64,000 nt of DNA, from NCBI GenBank assembly GCA_019744815.1, contig JAIEUA010000011.1, positions 310,001-374,000 on the forward strand. Direction: 5' to 3'. This stretch comes from Phycisphaerales bacterium. GTDB taxonomy: Bacteria; Planctomycetota; Phycisphaerae; Phycisphaerales; UBA1924. The position numbers were made by a program, and so were the translations under genes. Positions 44,961-53,559 of the stretch are shown here, one piece after another. The notes under the pieces are model-generated. The model saw only the letters and a program-made list of their open reading frames with translations. It was not told where the DNA came from and made no database searches. Position 1 is the stretch's first letter. Every line of letters begins with the position of its first letter.

Positions 44961-45623
44961 TCACTGACCGCGACGACGCCGAGCCAGCAGCAGCGCACCC
45001 ATCCCACCCAGAGCCAGCGAACCCGGGGTCGGCACGCGGTAGGAGAAGATCAGCATTTCGCCCGAACCGTCGCCGCCGCGGAGCGGGTCGCTGTCGGCGG
45101 GGTTGTTCCACCAGATCCACTTCGCGGCGGTGGTGATGTCCGGCACGACGCCCCAGGGGCCGATGCCGTTGGCGTCGCCGACGAACGGAACTTCCCAGAG
45201 ATTGCCGAGGTCCGCGGTCTGTACATGGCCCGCGATCTCGAGGGTGGTGGGATGCGGATCGCCGTCGCCGCGGTTCACGCCGGTCTTGTAGACCTCCCAG
45301 GGACCGACGCCGGTGTGCAGTTCGCTCTCGTTCGCGCCCCACACTTCGGCAAGCAGGCCCTGCGCGACCGAGTCATCCGACCACGCGGCGATGAAGACGC
45401 GCTCGCCGACGTCGATGTTGTAGGTCTCGGGCAGCGACCAGTTGTACGCGCCGGGCGAGCCGCCGGGGCCGATCTCGTTGCCGCCGTGGTACGAGAAGAC
45501 GTTGCTCGTGGACGAGTACAACGCGTAGTGGTTGTCGGCGGTGATCTTCAGGTACAGCGGGGCGGCGTTGGCAGCGGTCGCGGCACCGACGCAGGCAATG
45601 ACGGCCATGGTGAAACGATTCAT
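44961..45623 (-). CDS. Exported PEP-CTERM-like protein
   Basis: 220 residues. Signal peptide MNRFTMAVIACVGAATAANA and a C-terminal VPTPGSLALGG, helix, then RRRRGQ, of the same class as the protein at 31643. The middle is unrecognised and beta-rich, with many Gly and Asp. Likely exported to the cell surface or outer layer. Confidence 0.7.
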   Translation of the reverse strand: MNRFTMAVIACVGAATAANAAPLYLKITADNHYALYSSTSNVFSYHGGNEIGPGGSPGAYNWSLPETYNIDVGERVFIAAWSDDSVAQGLLAEVWGANESELHTGVGPWEVYKTGVNRGDGDPHPTTLEIAGHVQTADLGNLWEVPFVGDANGIGPWGVVPDITTAAKWIWWNNPADSDPLRGGDGSGEMLIFSYRVPTPGSLALGGMGALLLARRRRGQ

Positions 45624-45798
45624 CTCTCTCTCCTCTGGTGATGTGTCGTGCAGACGGCATTGCCGCCGGGTCTCTCTCCCCGACAACCATGCCCGCGCCG
45701 GCGCGGATCACCACGAAGCGAGAGCGAAACCCCTCCCGACGCGCGAGCCACGGGCTCGACAAACGCGGCAGCCCGCACAGCCGCTACAGCTTCACGGG

Positions 45799-47010
45799 TT
45801 ACTCGGGCCTGCCGAGAACCGGAACCGGTTCGGAACGAAGCAATCCGCGGCGGACGCCCACAAGCGAAGTCAACGCCATCGAACGCCCGATGGGCAATCG
45901 CAACCCGATCGGGAGCAAACAATCGCGCAGCGGCGTGATCCAGTTCATTCCCGATTGAAAAACTGGCGTGAGCCACCGAGACGCGAATTGGTAGTAGCGA
46001 GTCGAGGTACGCCGCGCCGCGTCGTACGCCCAAGTCACCGACGCGACATCGGACGACTCCGCCAGCGCGCGATCGAGCGCGGCCGCGTCGAGCAGCGCGA
46101 GGTTCGCACCCTGACCCAGCTGCGGGCTCATCGCGTGAGCACAATCCCCCAGCAGCGCGACCCGCCCGGAACCAACACGCCGCACCACGACGTCGTGATA
46201 GCCCGCAACGATCAACTGATCGAACGACCGGATCTGACTCAGCACGGGCTCGGCGAGCGGTGTCAGCGCACGCACCCTTGCCTTCCACGCTTCAAGACCT
46301 TCCTCGCGGATCCGCTCCACATCCGCCATCGGCACGCTCCAGAACACGCTCACCGTGTTCGGGCCATCGGGCGTCGCACGTCCAGAAGGAAGAAACCCGA
46401 TCATCCCCGAGGTGCCGCGATAGACCTGCCGAAGGACCCCCGCGAACTGCCCCTCAGAATCCTCCGCCACAAACCACAGCGCGCCCCACGGGTAGCGATC
46501 GCACCGCCGCACGCCGCCGAACTGATCGCGGAGCGACGAGCGCGCGCCGTCGGCGATCAGGAGCAGATCAAACGGGCCATGCTCACGCCCTCCCCGGTCG
46601 CGGAACGAAACCGAATCCGCTCGCTCCTCGAAAGACGCGGCCGCGACGCCGCTGCGGATCTCTACGCCCGCCCGCACCGCTTCACCGTGCAACGCTGAGA
46701 ACAACGCTCCACGGTGCAAGCCGAGACCGAATAGATCCGTACGCAGATCCGCGTAACGCACATCCAACACCGGGCGGCCATGCGGATCAGTCCCGAGCAG
46801 TCGCTCCACGCGGCTGCCCAAACGCATCAACTCGTCCAACACCCCGAGTTGCTCCAGCACCGCCATCCCCGTCGGCTGCAGCAACAGCCCCGCTCCCAGC
46901 GGCTTCAGCTCGGCGGCCTGATCGAACAACTGCACTCGGTGCCCCCGCCGGGCGAGCAGGATCGCCGCCGCCGGTCCCGCTGTTCCGCATCCGATGACAC
47001 CGACTTGCAT
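45799..47010 (-). CDS. FAD-dependent monooxygenase
   Basis: 403 residues. FAD Rossmann motif GVIGCGTAGPAAAILLARRG, then the second FAD motif RVALLGDCAHAMSPQLGQGA typical of the PHBH/UbiH aromatic hydroxylases. LLLIADGARSSLRDQFG is the DG motif. The substrate is unknown. Divergent from ndk. Confidence 0.85.
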   Translation of the reverse strand: MQVGVIGCGTAGPAAAILLARRGHRVQLFDQAAELKPLGAGLLLQPTGMAVLEQLGVLDELMRLGSRVERLLGTDPHGRPVLDVRYADLRTDLFGLGLHRGALFSALHGEAVRAGVEIRSGVAAASFEERADSVSFRDRGGREHGPFDLLLIADGARSSLRDQFGGVRRCDRYPWGALWFVAEDSEGQFAGVLRQVYRGTSGMIGFLPSGRATPDGPNTVSVFWSVPMADVERIREEGLEAWKARVRALTPLAEPVLSQIRSFDQLIVAGYHDVVVRRVGSGRVALLGDCAHAMSPQLGQGANLALLDAAALDRALAESSDVASVTWAYDAARRTSTRYYQFASRWLTPVFQSGMNWITPLRDCLLPIGLRLPIGRSMALTSLVGVRRGLLRSEPVPVLGRPE

Positions 47011-47136
47011 CGTGATTTCCCGGGAATTCAAAGGGTTTCGTCGCCTATTCTTGCCTCCCATATCGGCCGCCCTCCCGGTGCGACCGAACAACGCAAGAAG
47101 CAGTCAATCCAACCTGACCTAAACGGAGAATCGACC

Positions 47137-47607
47137 ATGGAAACCACGCTCATCATTCTCAAGCCCGACGCCGTCCAGCGTGGGATCACCGGCCAGATCA
47201 TCAGCCGCTTCGAGAACAAGGGCCTGCAGATCGTCGGCATGAAGCTCATGCAGATCAGCCAGCAGCTCGCCGCCACCCACTACGAGGCCCACCAGAGCAA
47301 GCCGTTCTACGCCGGCCTTGTCAAGTTCATGACCAGCAGCCCGGTCGTCGTCCTGGCCGTCAAGGGCAACGGCGCCATCACCATCGCCCGCAACATGATG
47401 GGCGCCACCTTCGGCAGCAAGGCCAACCCCGGCACCATCCGCGGCGACTTCGGCGTCAGCAACTCCTTCAACCTCATCCACGGCAGCGACAGCCCCGAGG
47501 CCGCCGAGCGCGAGCTCAAGCTCTTCTTCGCCCCCGGCGAGGTCCTCAACTGGCCCCGCCACAGCGACCAGTGGATCTACGACATGTCCGGCGGCAAAAT
47601 CGAGTAA
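47137..47607 (+). CDS. ndk: Nucleoside diphosphate kinase
   Basis: 156 residues with TLIILKPDAVQRGITGQII, the active-site histidine in NLIHGSDSPEAAERELKLFF, and RGDFG. Balances NTP pools using ATP. The start has GGAGAA upstream. It is followed by a row of four TCC-loop hairpins. Confidence 0.95.
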   Translation: METTLIILKPDAVQRGITGQIISRFENKGLQIVGMKLMQISQQLAATHYEAHQSKPFYAGLVKFMTSSPVVVLAVKGNGAITIARNMMGATFGSKANPGTIRGDFGVSNSFNLIHGSDSPEAAERELKLFFAPGEVLNWPRHSDQWIYDMSGGKIE

Positions 47608-47614
47608 GCCAGTA

Positions 47615-47732
47615 GGACCGGCTTCCAGCCGGTCCGCACCACTCGAGCCGGCTTCCAGCCGGTCGCCTCAAGTAGAACCGGCTTCCAGCCGGTCCGTCCA
47701 AGAACTCAGTGGGACCGGCCTCCGGCCGGTCT
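47615..47732. repeat. Row of four TCC-loop hairpins after ndk
   Basis: Units at 47615-47635 (GGACCGGCT/AGCCGGTCC), 47648-47662 (CCGGCT/AGCCGG), 47677-47693 (ACCGGCT/AGCCGGT) and 47713-47731 (GACCGGCC/GGCCGGTC), each with a TCC loop. The last is followed by TCATCTTTTTTG and could end ndk transcription. The 26 bases at 47707-47732 recur exactly at 53201-53226. Confidence 0.9.
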
Positions 47733-47798
47733 CATCTTTTTTGCACGTTGCATCTCCAGAACCCGACACCACCCCGCCGCTCGTGACTCTTTGTTGGT

Positions 47799-48371
47799 GT
47801 GTGCATGGACCCCGCCGCCGCCAGCCTGAACGCGACACCGGAGCCGACGACGGCGAACGCGTCGCATCAAACGCCACAGGCCTTCGGCGACTTCTACCGC
47901 GAGCACTATCAGGCGATCGCCGGCCTGATCTACCGCCGCACCGGTGACATCCACGTCACCGAAGACCTGACCGCCGACGCCTTCCTCGCCGCGTACAAGT
48001 CGATGGACGACTACCGCGGCCAGGTCCCTCCAATCGTCTGGCTCCGCCGCATCGCCAACAACCGCGTCAATCGCTGGGTGCGACGCGAAATCGGTCTCCG
48101 GGGCATACTCCGCCGCCTGCCCTTGATCAGCGCGTTTGTCCCGCCTGAAGCGAACTCAACGCAACCCCGCTCGGCCGCGCTCGCGGCGCTGCTGCGCCTT
48201 CCCATCGACCAACAGGAAGTGCTTTCCGCGCACTACCTCGAAGGTCTTTCCCTCGACGAAGTCGCGCTCATGCTCTCGATCTCGCCCGCCGCGGCCAAGT
48301 CCCGCCTCGCCCGCGCCCGGGATGCACTTCGCCGCGAACTCGCACACCAATCACCGGAGTCCCGCCCATGA
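47799..48371 (+). CDS. ECF-type sigma-70 family factor
   Basis: 190 residues. Region 2 (AFGDFYREHYQAIAGLIYRR, VTEDLTADAFLAAYKSM, VWLRRIANNRVNRWVRREIG) and region 4 (LRLPIDQQEVLSAHYLEGLS, LDEVALMLSISPAAAKSRLA). No large region 3. It shares ATGA with the membrane protein gene downstream, its probable regulator. Start 47799 or 47805. Confidence 0.88.
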   Translation: MCMDPAAASLNATPEPTTANASHQTPQAFGDFYREHYQAIAGLIYRRTGDIHVTEDLTADAFLAAYKSMDDYRGQVPPIVWLRRIANNRVNRWVRREIGLRGILRRLPLISAFVPPEANSTQPRSAALAALLRLPIDQQEVLSAHYLEGLSLDEVALMLSISPAAAKSRLARARDALRRELAHQSPESRP

Positions 48372-48907
48372 AGAAACACGACTCCCACACCGATCCGTCC
48401 GCCGCCACCGACCCCGTTGATACCGCGCTCTCGGCTCTTGCCGCTCCGCGTTGGAGCAAGGAGCCCGATTGGCGCTCGTTTCAGGAGCGACTCATGAGCA
48501 CTCGTTCGTTCGGATGGAAGAAACTCGGCGTCCTCGCACTCCTCGCCAGCGGCTGCTTCGCCGCGGGCGCGGCGGGCGGCGTCGCTTGGGAGCGATTCAC
48601 ATTCACCGGCGTCTTCCACGCCGCCAACGGCCAATCCGTCAATGTCCAGGGCGGAGCCGTCCGCACCGACGACGGACGCCTTGAGATGCATTTGAACAGC
48701 GACGGCAAGATCGACGTGAGCGGCGGCGGCACGATGGACATCACGACGCCCAACGGCGGAAAGGCCAAGCTCATCACCAAGCCGCTGGACCTCTCCGAGT
48801 CGAAGGAGGTCACGCTTCCCGACGGCCGCAAGGTCCGCGTGCCCAAGGAGTTTACCGACGAGCAGATCAAGAAGATCCAGGTCTCGCCAAACCACAAGGG
48901 CATCTGA
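48368..48907 (+). CDS. Single-span membrane protein, probable sigma-factor partner
   Basis: 179 residues: a cytoplasmic stretch, one helix around residues 52-70 (KLGVLALLASGCFAAGAAGG), and an extracytoplasmic part with repeated VNVQGG/TMDITTPNGG-like patterns. No recognisable anti-sigma zinc motif. Overlaps the sigma gene by ATGA, so an anti-sigma role is inferred from coupling only. Confidence 0.6.
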   Translation: MKKHDSHTDPSAATDPVDTALSALAAPRWSKEPDWRSFQERLMSTRSFGWKKLGVLALLASGCFAAGAAGGVAWERFTFTGVFHAANGQSVNVQGGAVRTDDGRLEMHLNSDGKIDVSGGGTMDITTPNGGKAKLITKPLDLSESKEVTLPDGRKVRVPKEFTDEQIKKIQVSPNHKGI

Positions 48908-49001
48908 TCGCCCGCCGCATTTCAACTCGATTCTCGAGGACGCTGCTGCCCGCCCCATGGCGGGTTGTGGCGTTTGGTGCGTGCGACTCCTCGAAAGGCG
49001 C

Positions 49002-49796
49002 CTACCGCCCCGCCGCTCCGTGATACAGATACACGCCCAAACCCAGCGTGAAGATCCCGCAGCCGTACAGCGCGTGCTCGACCGACGCCGCGGCGACCGA
49101 GCGTGAACGCTGGTAGGTGTACGCGAAAAGCACACCGCCGAGCAGAGTCACGCCGAGCGCGAAGAGATTCCAGAACACAACGTGCGCCCAACTGAACGCC
49201 ACCGCGCTCAGCGCGATCATCGCCCACCGTCGCCTTGTCTCGTTCCACTCGGGTGGCATCAACCGCCCGTAACGATGGAACACGAACGCCCGGTACACCA
49301 CGTTCTGTGGCACCACACTCAAAACCGGATACAGCATCATCACCGCCAGCCACAGCCGCGTCCGCTGCAGCGGGAACGCGAACAGCCGCTCCGGCGCGAA
49401 CAGCCACGTCAGCGCCACACCCGCCGCGGCTCCTAGCGCAAACAACCCGAGCACGCGCCCGAGCTGCGGCCGCACGCCCTCCCAGTTCCACAGCTGCCGC
49501 TGATCGAACGACGGATCGCGGACCAGCAGCGCGAAGCAGATCACCGCCGCAGACCAGAGGAACAGGAAGATGCCGCTCCCCGGCGGGCGGAACGCGAGCA
49601 TGAACGGCAGCACCGCGAACAACGCAGCAAACTCGACCCACAGGTAGACCCGGTCGGAGCGGCTCAGCGGCGTCGCAGCGACAGCGACCGGGCACGACCC
49701 CGACGACGAGTCTGGCACGGAACCGAGCACCGACGCTGGCATCGAAGCGGCTGTCTGCACTCCGCTTTCTTGCCGATCCGTCGCCGCCGGTTTCAT
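49002..49796 (-). CDS. CPBP-like membrane protein with degenerate active site
   Basis: 264 residues with about seven spans. It resembles the CPBP (CAAX protease/bacteriocin-processing) family: a His in FSWAHVVFWNL and SVEHALYG near the end. The normal EExxxR motif is instead VVPQNVVYRAF, so the two glutamates are absent and hydrolysis is doubtful. Start 49796 is inferred. Confidence 0.65.
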   Translation of the reverse strand: MKPAATDRQESGVQTAASMPASVLGSVPDSSSGSCPVAVAATPLSRSDRVYLWVEFAALFAVLPFMLAFRPPGSGIFLFLWSAAVICFALLVRDPSFDQRQLWNWEGVRPQLGRVLGLFALGAAAGVALTWLFAPERLFAFPLQRTRLWLAVMMLYPVLSVVPQNVVYRAFVFHRYGRLMPPEWNETRRRWAMIALSAVAFSWAHVVFWNLFALGVTLLGGVLFAYTYQRSRSVAAASVEHALYGCGIFTLGLGVYLYHGAAGR

Positions 49797-49879
49797 CGCT
49801 GTTCCCCCGCATATCCTGTGCAAACCAGAGTCTTGCCCATTCCATCGGCCGCTTGCACGGCCCACCTTCGGAGCGATTC

Positions 49880-51097
49880 ATGTCCAGCGCCGCCACGATT
49901 CCGGTCATCCTCGCCGCCAAACGCACCCCCATCGGCAAGTTCTTCGGCGGGCTCTCGAAGGTTCCCTCGCCCGTTCTCGGGTCCTACGCCTTGAAGGCCG
50001 CCATGGATGCACTGCCCGGCGGCAGCGCGGCACTCGCCGCCGCCATCGACGAAGCCATCTTCGGCTGCGTGCTCCAGGCGGGCGTCGGCCAGAACCCCGC
50101 CCGCCAGGTCGCGCTCAAGGCCGCCCTCCCCGACACCATCAGCGCCCAGACCATCAACAAGGTCTGCGGCTCGGGCCTCCAGGCCGTCATGCTCGCCGCC
50201 CAGTCCATCAAGGCCGGCGACAACCAGCTCGTCGCCGCCGGCGGCATCGAGAACATGACCGGCGCCCCCCACTTCGCCCGCGTCCGCGAAGGCGTGAAGT
50301 ACGGCCCCGCCCAGATGGAAGACCACATGGCCTACGACGGCCTGCGCTGCGCGTTTGAGGCCTGCGCCATGGGCAACAGCGCCGACCACATCGCCCGCAA
50401 GTACGAGATCAGCCGCGCCGAGCAAGACCGCTTCGCCGTGCAATCGCACCAACGCGCCGCCGACGCGACCAAGAACGGCTTCTTCAAGAACGAACTCGTC
50501 ACCCTCACCGGCGAGCAGTGCCTCGACAAGAAGTCACCGGGCGTGAGCGCCGACGAAGGTATCCGCGCCGACACCACCATCGACGGCGTCGCCAAGCTCC
50601 GCCCCGCCTTCGACAAGGACGGCACCGTCACCGCCGCCAACGCCAGCCAGATCTCCGACGGTGCGGCCGCCCTCATCGTCTCCAGCCTCGCCAAGGCCGA
50701 GCAGCTCGGCGCCAAGCCGATCGCCAAGATCCTCGCCTACCACACCAGCGGCGTCGCGCCCAAGGACATCTTCGCCGCCCCGATCGAGGGCATCGCCGGC
50801 GCCCTCGCCAAGGCCAAGCTCACCGCCAAGGACATCGACCTGTTCGAGATCAACGAGGCGTTCGCGGCCCAGGTGCTGTGCAACCTCAAGGGCCTGAAGG
50901 CCGCGGGCCACGAGATCCCCGAGAGCAAGCTCAACATCGCCGGCGGCGGCATCGCTCTGGGCCACCCCATCGGCGCCAGCGGCGCCCGCGTGCTGACCAC
51001 CCTCATCCACCAGCTCCACCGCACCGGCGGCAAACGCGGCGTGGCGGCCTTGTGCCTCGGCGGCGGCAACAGCGTGGCGATGGTCATCGAGGTGTGA
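49880..51097 (+). CDS. Acetyl-CoA acetyltransferase (thiolase)
   Basis: 405 residues. C96 in INKVCGSGLQAV is the acyl-binding cysteine, H362 in IALGHPIGASGAR and C392 in AALCLGGGN the other active residues. Condenses two acetyl-CoA to acetoacetyl-CoA or cleaves 3-ketoacyl-CoA. Direction is not deducible; no other beta-oxidation or PHB genes are next to it. Confidence 0.94.
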   Translation: MSSAATIPVILAAKRTPIGKFFGGLSKVPSPVLGSYALKAAMDALPGGSAALAAAIDEAIFGCVLQAGVGQNPARQVALKAALPDTISAQTINKVCGSGLQAVMLAAQSIKAGDNQLVAAGGIENMTGAPHFARVREGVKYGPAQMEDHMAYDGLRCAFEACAMGNSADHIARKYEISRAEQDRFAVQSHQRAADATKNGFFKNELVTLTGEQCLDKKSPGVSADEGIRADTTIDGVAKLRPAFDKDGTVTAANASQISDGAAALIVSSLAKAEQLGAKPIAKILAYHTSGVAPKDIFAAPIEGIAGALAKAKLTAKDIDLFEINEAFAAQVLCNLKGLKAAGHEIPESKLNIAGGGIALGHPIGASGARVLTTLIHQLHRTGGKRGVAALCLGGGNSVAMVIEV

Positions 51098-51284
51098 GAC
51101 GGACGATTGGCCGCCGTACGAAGCGCGGCGGCCAACGTGAACCCACCGAACCAACATCCGAACGGCGATTCGGCCTCATGACCACTCGCCGCGTTACGGG
51201 TTCGCGGCGCGACAGCCGAACCGCGGAGCTGGCTCGGAAGTGGCTCTCCGGAATGGTGTTGTGAAAAAGACCCAGGATTTCCCC

Positions 51285-51312
51285 TTGACTCTCATTCGCG
51301 AGTCTGTATTTT
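51285..51312 (+). promoter_or_regulatory. Putative promoter of the DUF1579 gene
   Basis: TTGACT (51285-51290), 16-base spacer, TATTTT (51307-51312), about 50 bases before the start. The spacer region carries GACTC ... GAGTC arms. Confidence 0.5.
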
Positions 51313-51361
51313 GTTTGGTACATCGTCCTGGACACACTGACCATTCCTCGGAGCCCGCCCC

Positions 51362-51856
51362 ATGAGCGACATGTGCAACGCCAAGCCCGACAAGAACCAC
51401 GAGTGGCTGAAAAAGTTCGTCGGCCAGTGGGAGATGGAATCCGAGTGCGTCATGGGGCCTGATCAGCCGCCGATGAAGGGCACGGCCACCGAAACCGTCC
51501 GCATGCTCGGCGACCTGTGGATGGTCGGCGAGAGCCACATGTCGATGCCGGGCGCGGGCGAAGGGCAGGCCCTTCTGACGATCGGCTACGACCCGCGGAA
51601 GAAGAAATTCGTCGGCTCCTGGGTCGGCTCGATGATGACGCACCTGTTCGTCTACGAGGGCGAACTGGACGAGGCGACCGGCACCCTGCCGCTGCACTGC
51701 ACCGGCCCCGACTTCGCCGACCCGACCAAGCTGGGTCACTACCAGGACGTCTACCGCCTCACCCCCAGCGGCGAGCGGAGCATGACCTCGTTCATGAAAA
51801 CCCCCGACGGCAAGTGGGTGCAGTTCATGACGGCGAAGTACAAGCGGGTGAAGTAA
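51362..51856 (+). CDS. DUF1579 family protein
   Basis: 164 residues of the DUF1579 type: KFVGQWEMESECVMGPDQPP, TATETVRMLGDLWMVGE, LLTIGYDPRKKKFVGSWVGS. Soluble, with no signal peptide. The family's function is unknown. RBS weak; the start is fixed by the family. Confidence 0.85.
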   Translation: MSDMCNAKPDKNHEWLKKFVGQWEMESECVMGPDQPPMKGTATETVRMLGDLWMVGESHMSMPGAGEGQALLTIGYDPRKKKFVGSWVGSMMTHLFVYEGELDEATGTLPLHCTGPDFADPTKLGHYQDVYRLTPSGERSMTSFMKTPDGKWVQFMTAKYKRVK

Positions 51857-51914
51857 CACCCCCACCGCCCGTGGCGCCAAAGACACCCCTCCCCGCCCTC
51901 GCGGACTCGGGCGA

Positions 51915-51937
51915 CCCTCCCCGCGAAGCGGGGAGGG
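51915..51937. terminator. Hairpin after the DUF1579 gene
   Basis: Perfect 10-bp stem CCCTCCCCGC / GCGGGGAGGG with GAA loop, about 60 bases after the stop. No T-run, so it could be a terminator or a repeat. Confidence 0.4.
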
Positions 51938-52110
51938 TGGGCACGATGGCACGCCGCAAACGGCGAACACCGGCCGGTTCTCGGCCCTTTCAAAATCTCA
52001 CCCTCGGCTGAAATTGCGGGAGGCACTCTCCCAATCACTCTCCACCGGGACTCTCCCGGTCGGACGGTGAGGAACACCGCCGCGGCACCAGAGATTTGGG
52101 AGGCTCCGCC

Positions 52111-53118
52111 ATGTGCTTTGTCAAAGGTCTTGTTCGTTACGGTCTGATCGCGGGCCTGGTCGCCGGCGCCGGCGTGGTTGTTGCCGGCCCAGAGCGTGTC
52201 TCGGCTCTGCTCAGTCAAACCCATGATTCCATCCACGCGCAGATCGACAAGTGCGTGAAGGACCCCGTCGCTCTGCGGGCCCAGCTCCGCAAGCTTGAGG
52301 GTCAGTACCCGGCCCGCATCGCCGAGGTCCGCGGCGATCTCGCTGAGCTCCGCACCCAGATCGGCCAGCTCAACCGCGATCGCGACGTCAACGGCCGGGC
52401 CATGGAGCTCGCGGCCAACGATCTCAACTCGCTCCAGGCCATGCTCGCCAAGGCGGAGAACCTCCGCGGCGCCAGCAACGCCGTTCTCACCAGCGGCAGC
52501 GACGAGACGGCCCCCGTCTTCGCCGTGCGCTTCGCCGGTGAGACCCTCGGCCTCGATCAGGCCCACTCCAAGCTCAACGCCATCGAGCAGCACTCGGCGG
52601 CGTTCGCCCAGCGGGTGGCCGACATCGACCGCGACCTGGGCTACCTCAGCCAGCAGGAGAGCCGCCTCTCCACGCTGCTCGACCAGCTCGAGACCGAGCA
52701 GAATCAGTTCCAGAGCCAGCTCTGGCAGCTCGATCGCCAGGTGGACGCGATCGCCCGCAACGACCGCATGATCGAGATGATGAGCAAGCGGCAGAACACG
52801 ATCGACAAGCACAGCCGCTACCGGGCTGAGAGCCTTGATCAGGTCAACGTCCGCGTCGCCGACATCCGGGCTCGCCAGGAGGCCCAGCTCGAGTCGCTGT
52901 CGAAGACCACGACCGCGAACAACTACGAGAACCGGGCTCGCCTCGACCTCGACGGCCGCGGCGCGAACAACACCAACGCGGTCCGCACTTTCGCTCCGAA
53001 GTCCAAGACCCCGGTCATCGAGGTCAAGCCCGAGGACGTGAAGCGTGAGACCCCCGCCGCCCCCAAGACCTCGGCGTCGATCGAGCGCCCCGGCGTGCTC
53101 GCCTCCAAGCCTCAGTAA
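52111..53118 (+). CDS. Membrane-anchored coiled-coil protein
   Basis: 335 residues. Hydrophobic N-terminus (YGLIAGLVAGAGVVVAG), then a long charged helical part with many heptad-like stretches (AEVRGDLAELRTQIGQLNRD, LSTLLDQLETEQNQFQSQLW), and a low-complexity tail. RBS GGGAGG. Likely anchored in the inner membrane and extending into the periplasm. No known family recognised. Confidence 0.7.
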   Translation: MCFVKGLVRYGLIAGLVAGAGVVVAGPERVSALLSQTHDSIHAQIDKCVKDPVALRAQLRKLEGQYPARIAEVRGDLAELRTQIGQLNRDRDVNGRAMELAANDLNSLQAMLAKAENLRGASNAVLTSGSDETAPVFAVRFAGETLGLDQAHSKLNAIEQHSAAFAQRVADIDRDLGYLSQQESRLSTLLDQLETEQNQFQSQLWQLDRQVDAIARNDRMIEMMSKRQNTIDKHSRYRAESLDQVNVRVADIRARQEAQLESLSKTTTANNYENRARLDLDGRGANNTNAVRTFAPKSKTPVIEVKPEDVKRETPAAPKTSASIERPGVLASKPQ

Positions 53119-53159
53119 GTCATCGCAGTAAGTCTCCCATCCAAGTCAGGATGGCTCAG

Positions 53160-53181
53160 GCCCCCGGCAACGGGGGCTTTT
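53160..53181 (+). terminator. Rho-independent terminator of the coiled-coil gene
   Basis: GCCCCCG and CGGGGGC with loop GCAA, then TTTT, 42 bases after the stop. Confidence 0.85.
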
Positions 53182-53206
53182 CATTGGCATGCATTGGCAC
53201 CAGTGG

Positions 53207-53225
53207 GACCGGCCTCCGGCCGGTC
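53207..53225. repeat. TCC-loop hairpin unit
   Basis: GACCGGCC, TCC, GGCCGGTC. It is inside a 26-base stretch that is identical to 47707-47732. Confidence 0.8.
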
Positions 53226-53272
53226 TTTGACCCCTCAAGCTGATGCGGTCAGGTCCTTGCCGCAGACTCGTT

Positions 53273-53291
53273 GACCGACCGCAGGCCGGTC
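53273..53291. repeat. Variant hairpin unit, GCA loop
   Basis: GACCGACC, GCA, GGCCGGTC: one mismatch in the arms and GCA in place of TCC. Related to the previous unit. Confidence 0.6.
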
Positions 53292-53346
53292 CCACGAATG
53301 AACCAATTGACGAGACCCGGCGGCATCACCGGCATGTCGGATTCGC

Positions 53347-53365
53347 CGGGGCCTGGAAGGCCCCG
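53347..53365. repeat. GGA-loop hairpin unit (TCC type, inverted)
   Basis: CGGGGCCT, GGA, AGGCCCCG; on the other strand the loop is TCC, as in the unit after the S9 peptidase at 44867. Confidence 0.6.
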
Positions 53366-53559
53366 CTCCCAATCGCCTCGATTCCACCAAGATCGGTCCC
53401 GGTTTGGTGGCATCCGGGGTCGAGTGCCGATAATCTCTTCCGTTGCCCGGCCGGGAAAGGGTGTTTCTACACCCACCCCCCGGCGGGCCGAACTGTCCGC
53501 GGACAGGATGTCCGCAGACGAAGGCCATCGGGGCCACCAGCGGCGGAGGCGAACCACTC

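Larger units (their letters stand above)
53119..53559. other. 441-base non-coding gap before mreB
   Basis: No convincing gene. It holds the terminator of the coiled-coil gene (53160-53181), TCC-type hairpins at 53207-53225, 53273-53291 and 53347-53365, the palindrome CTGTCCGCGGACAG (53493-53506) and a GATAAT -10-like site about 130 bases before mreB. Confidence 0.8.

Noticed and set aside
47615-47732. Row of repeats after ndk considered as a CRISPR array
   Set aside because: The units are palindromes of differing arm sequence with short, unequal gaps. No cas genes are near.
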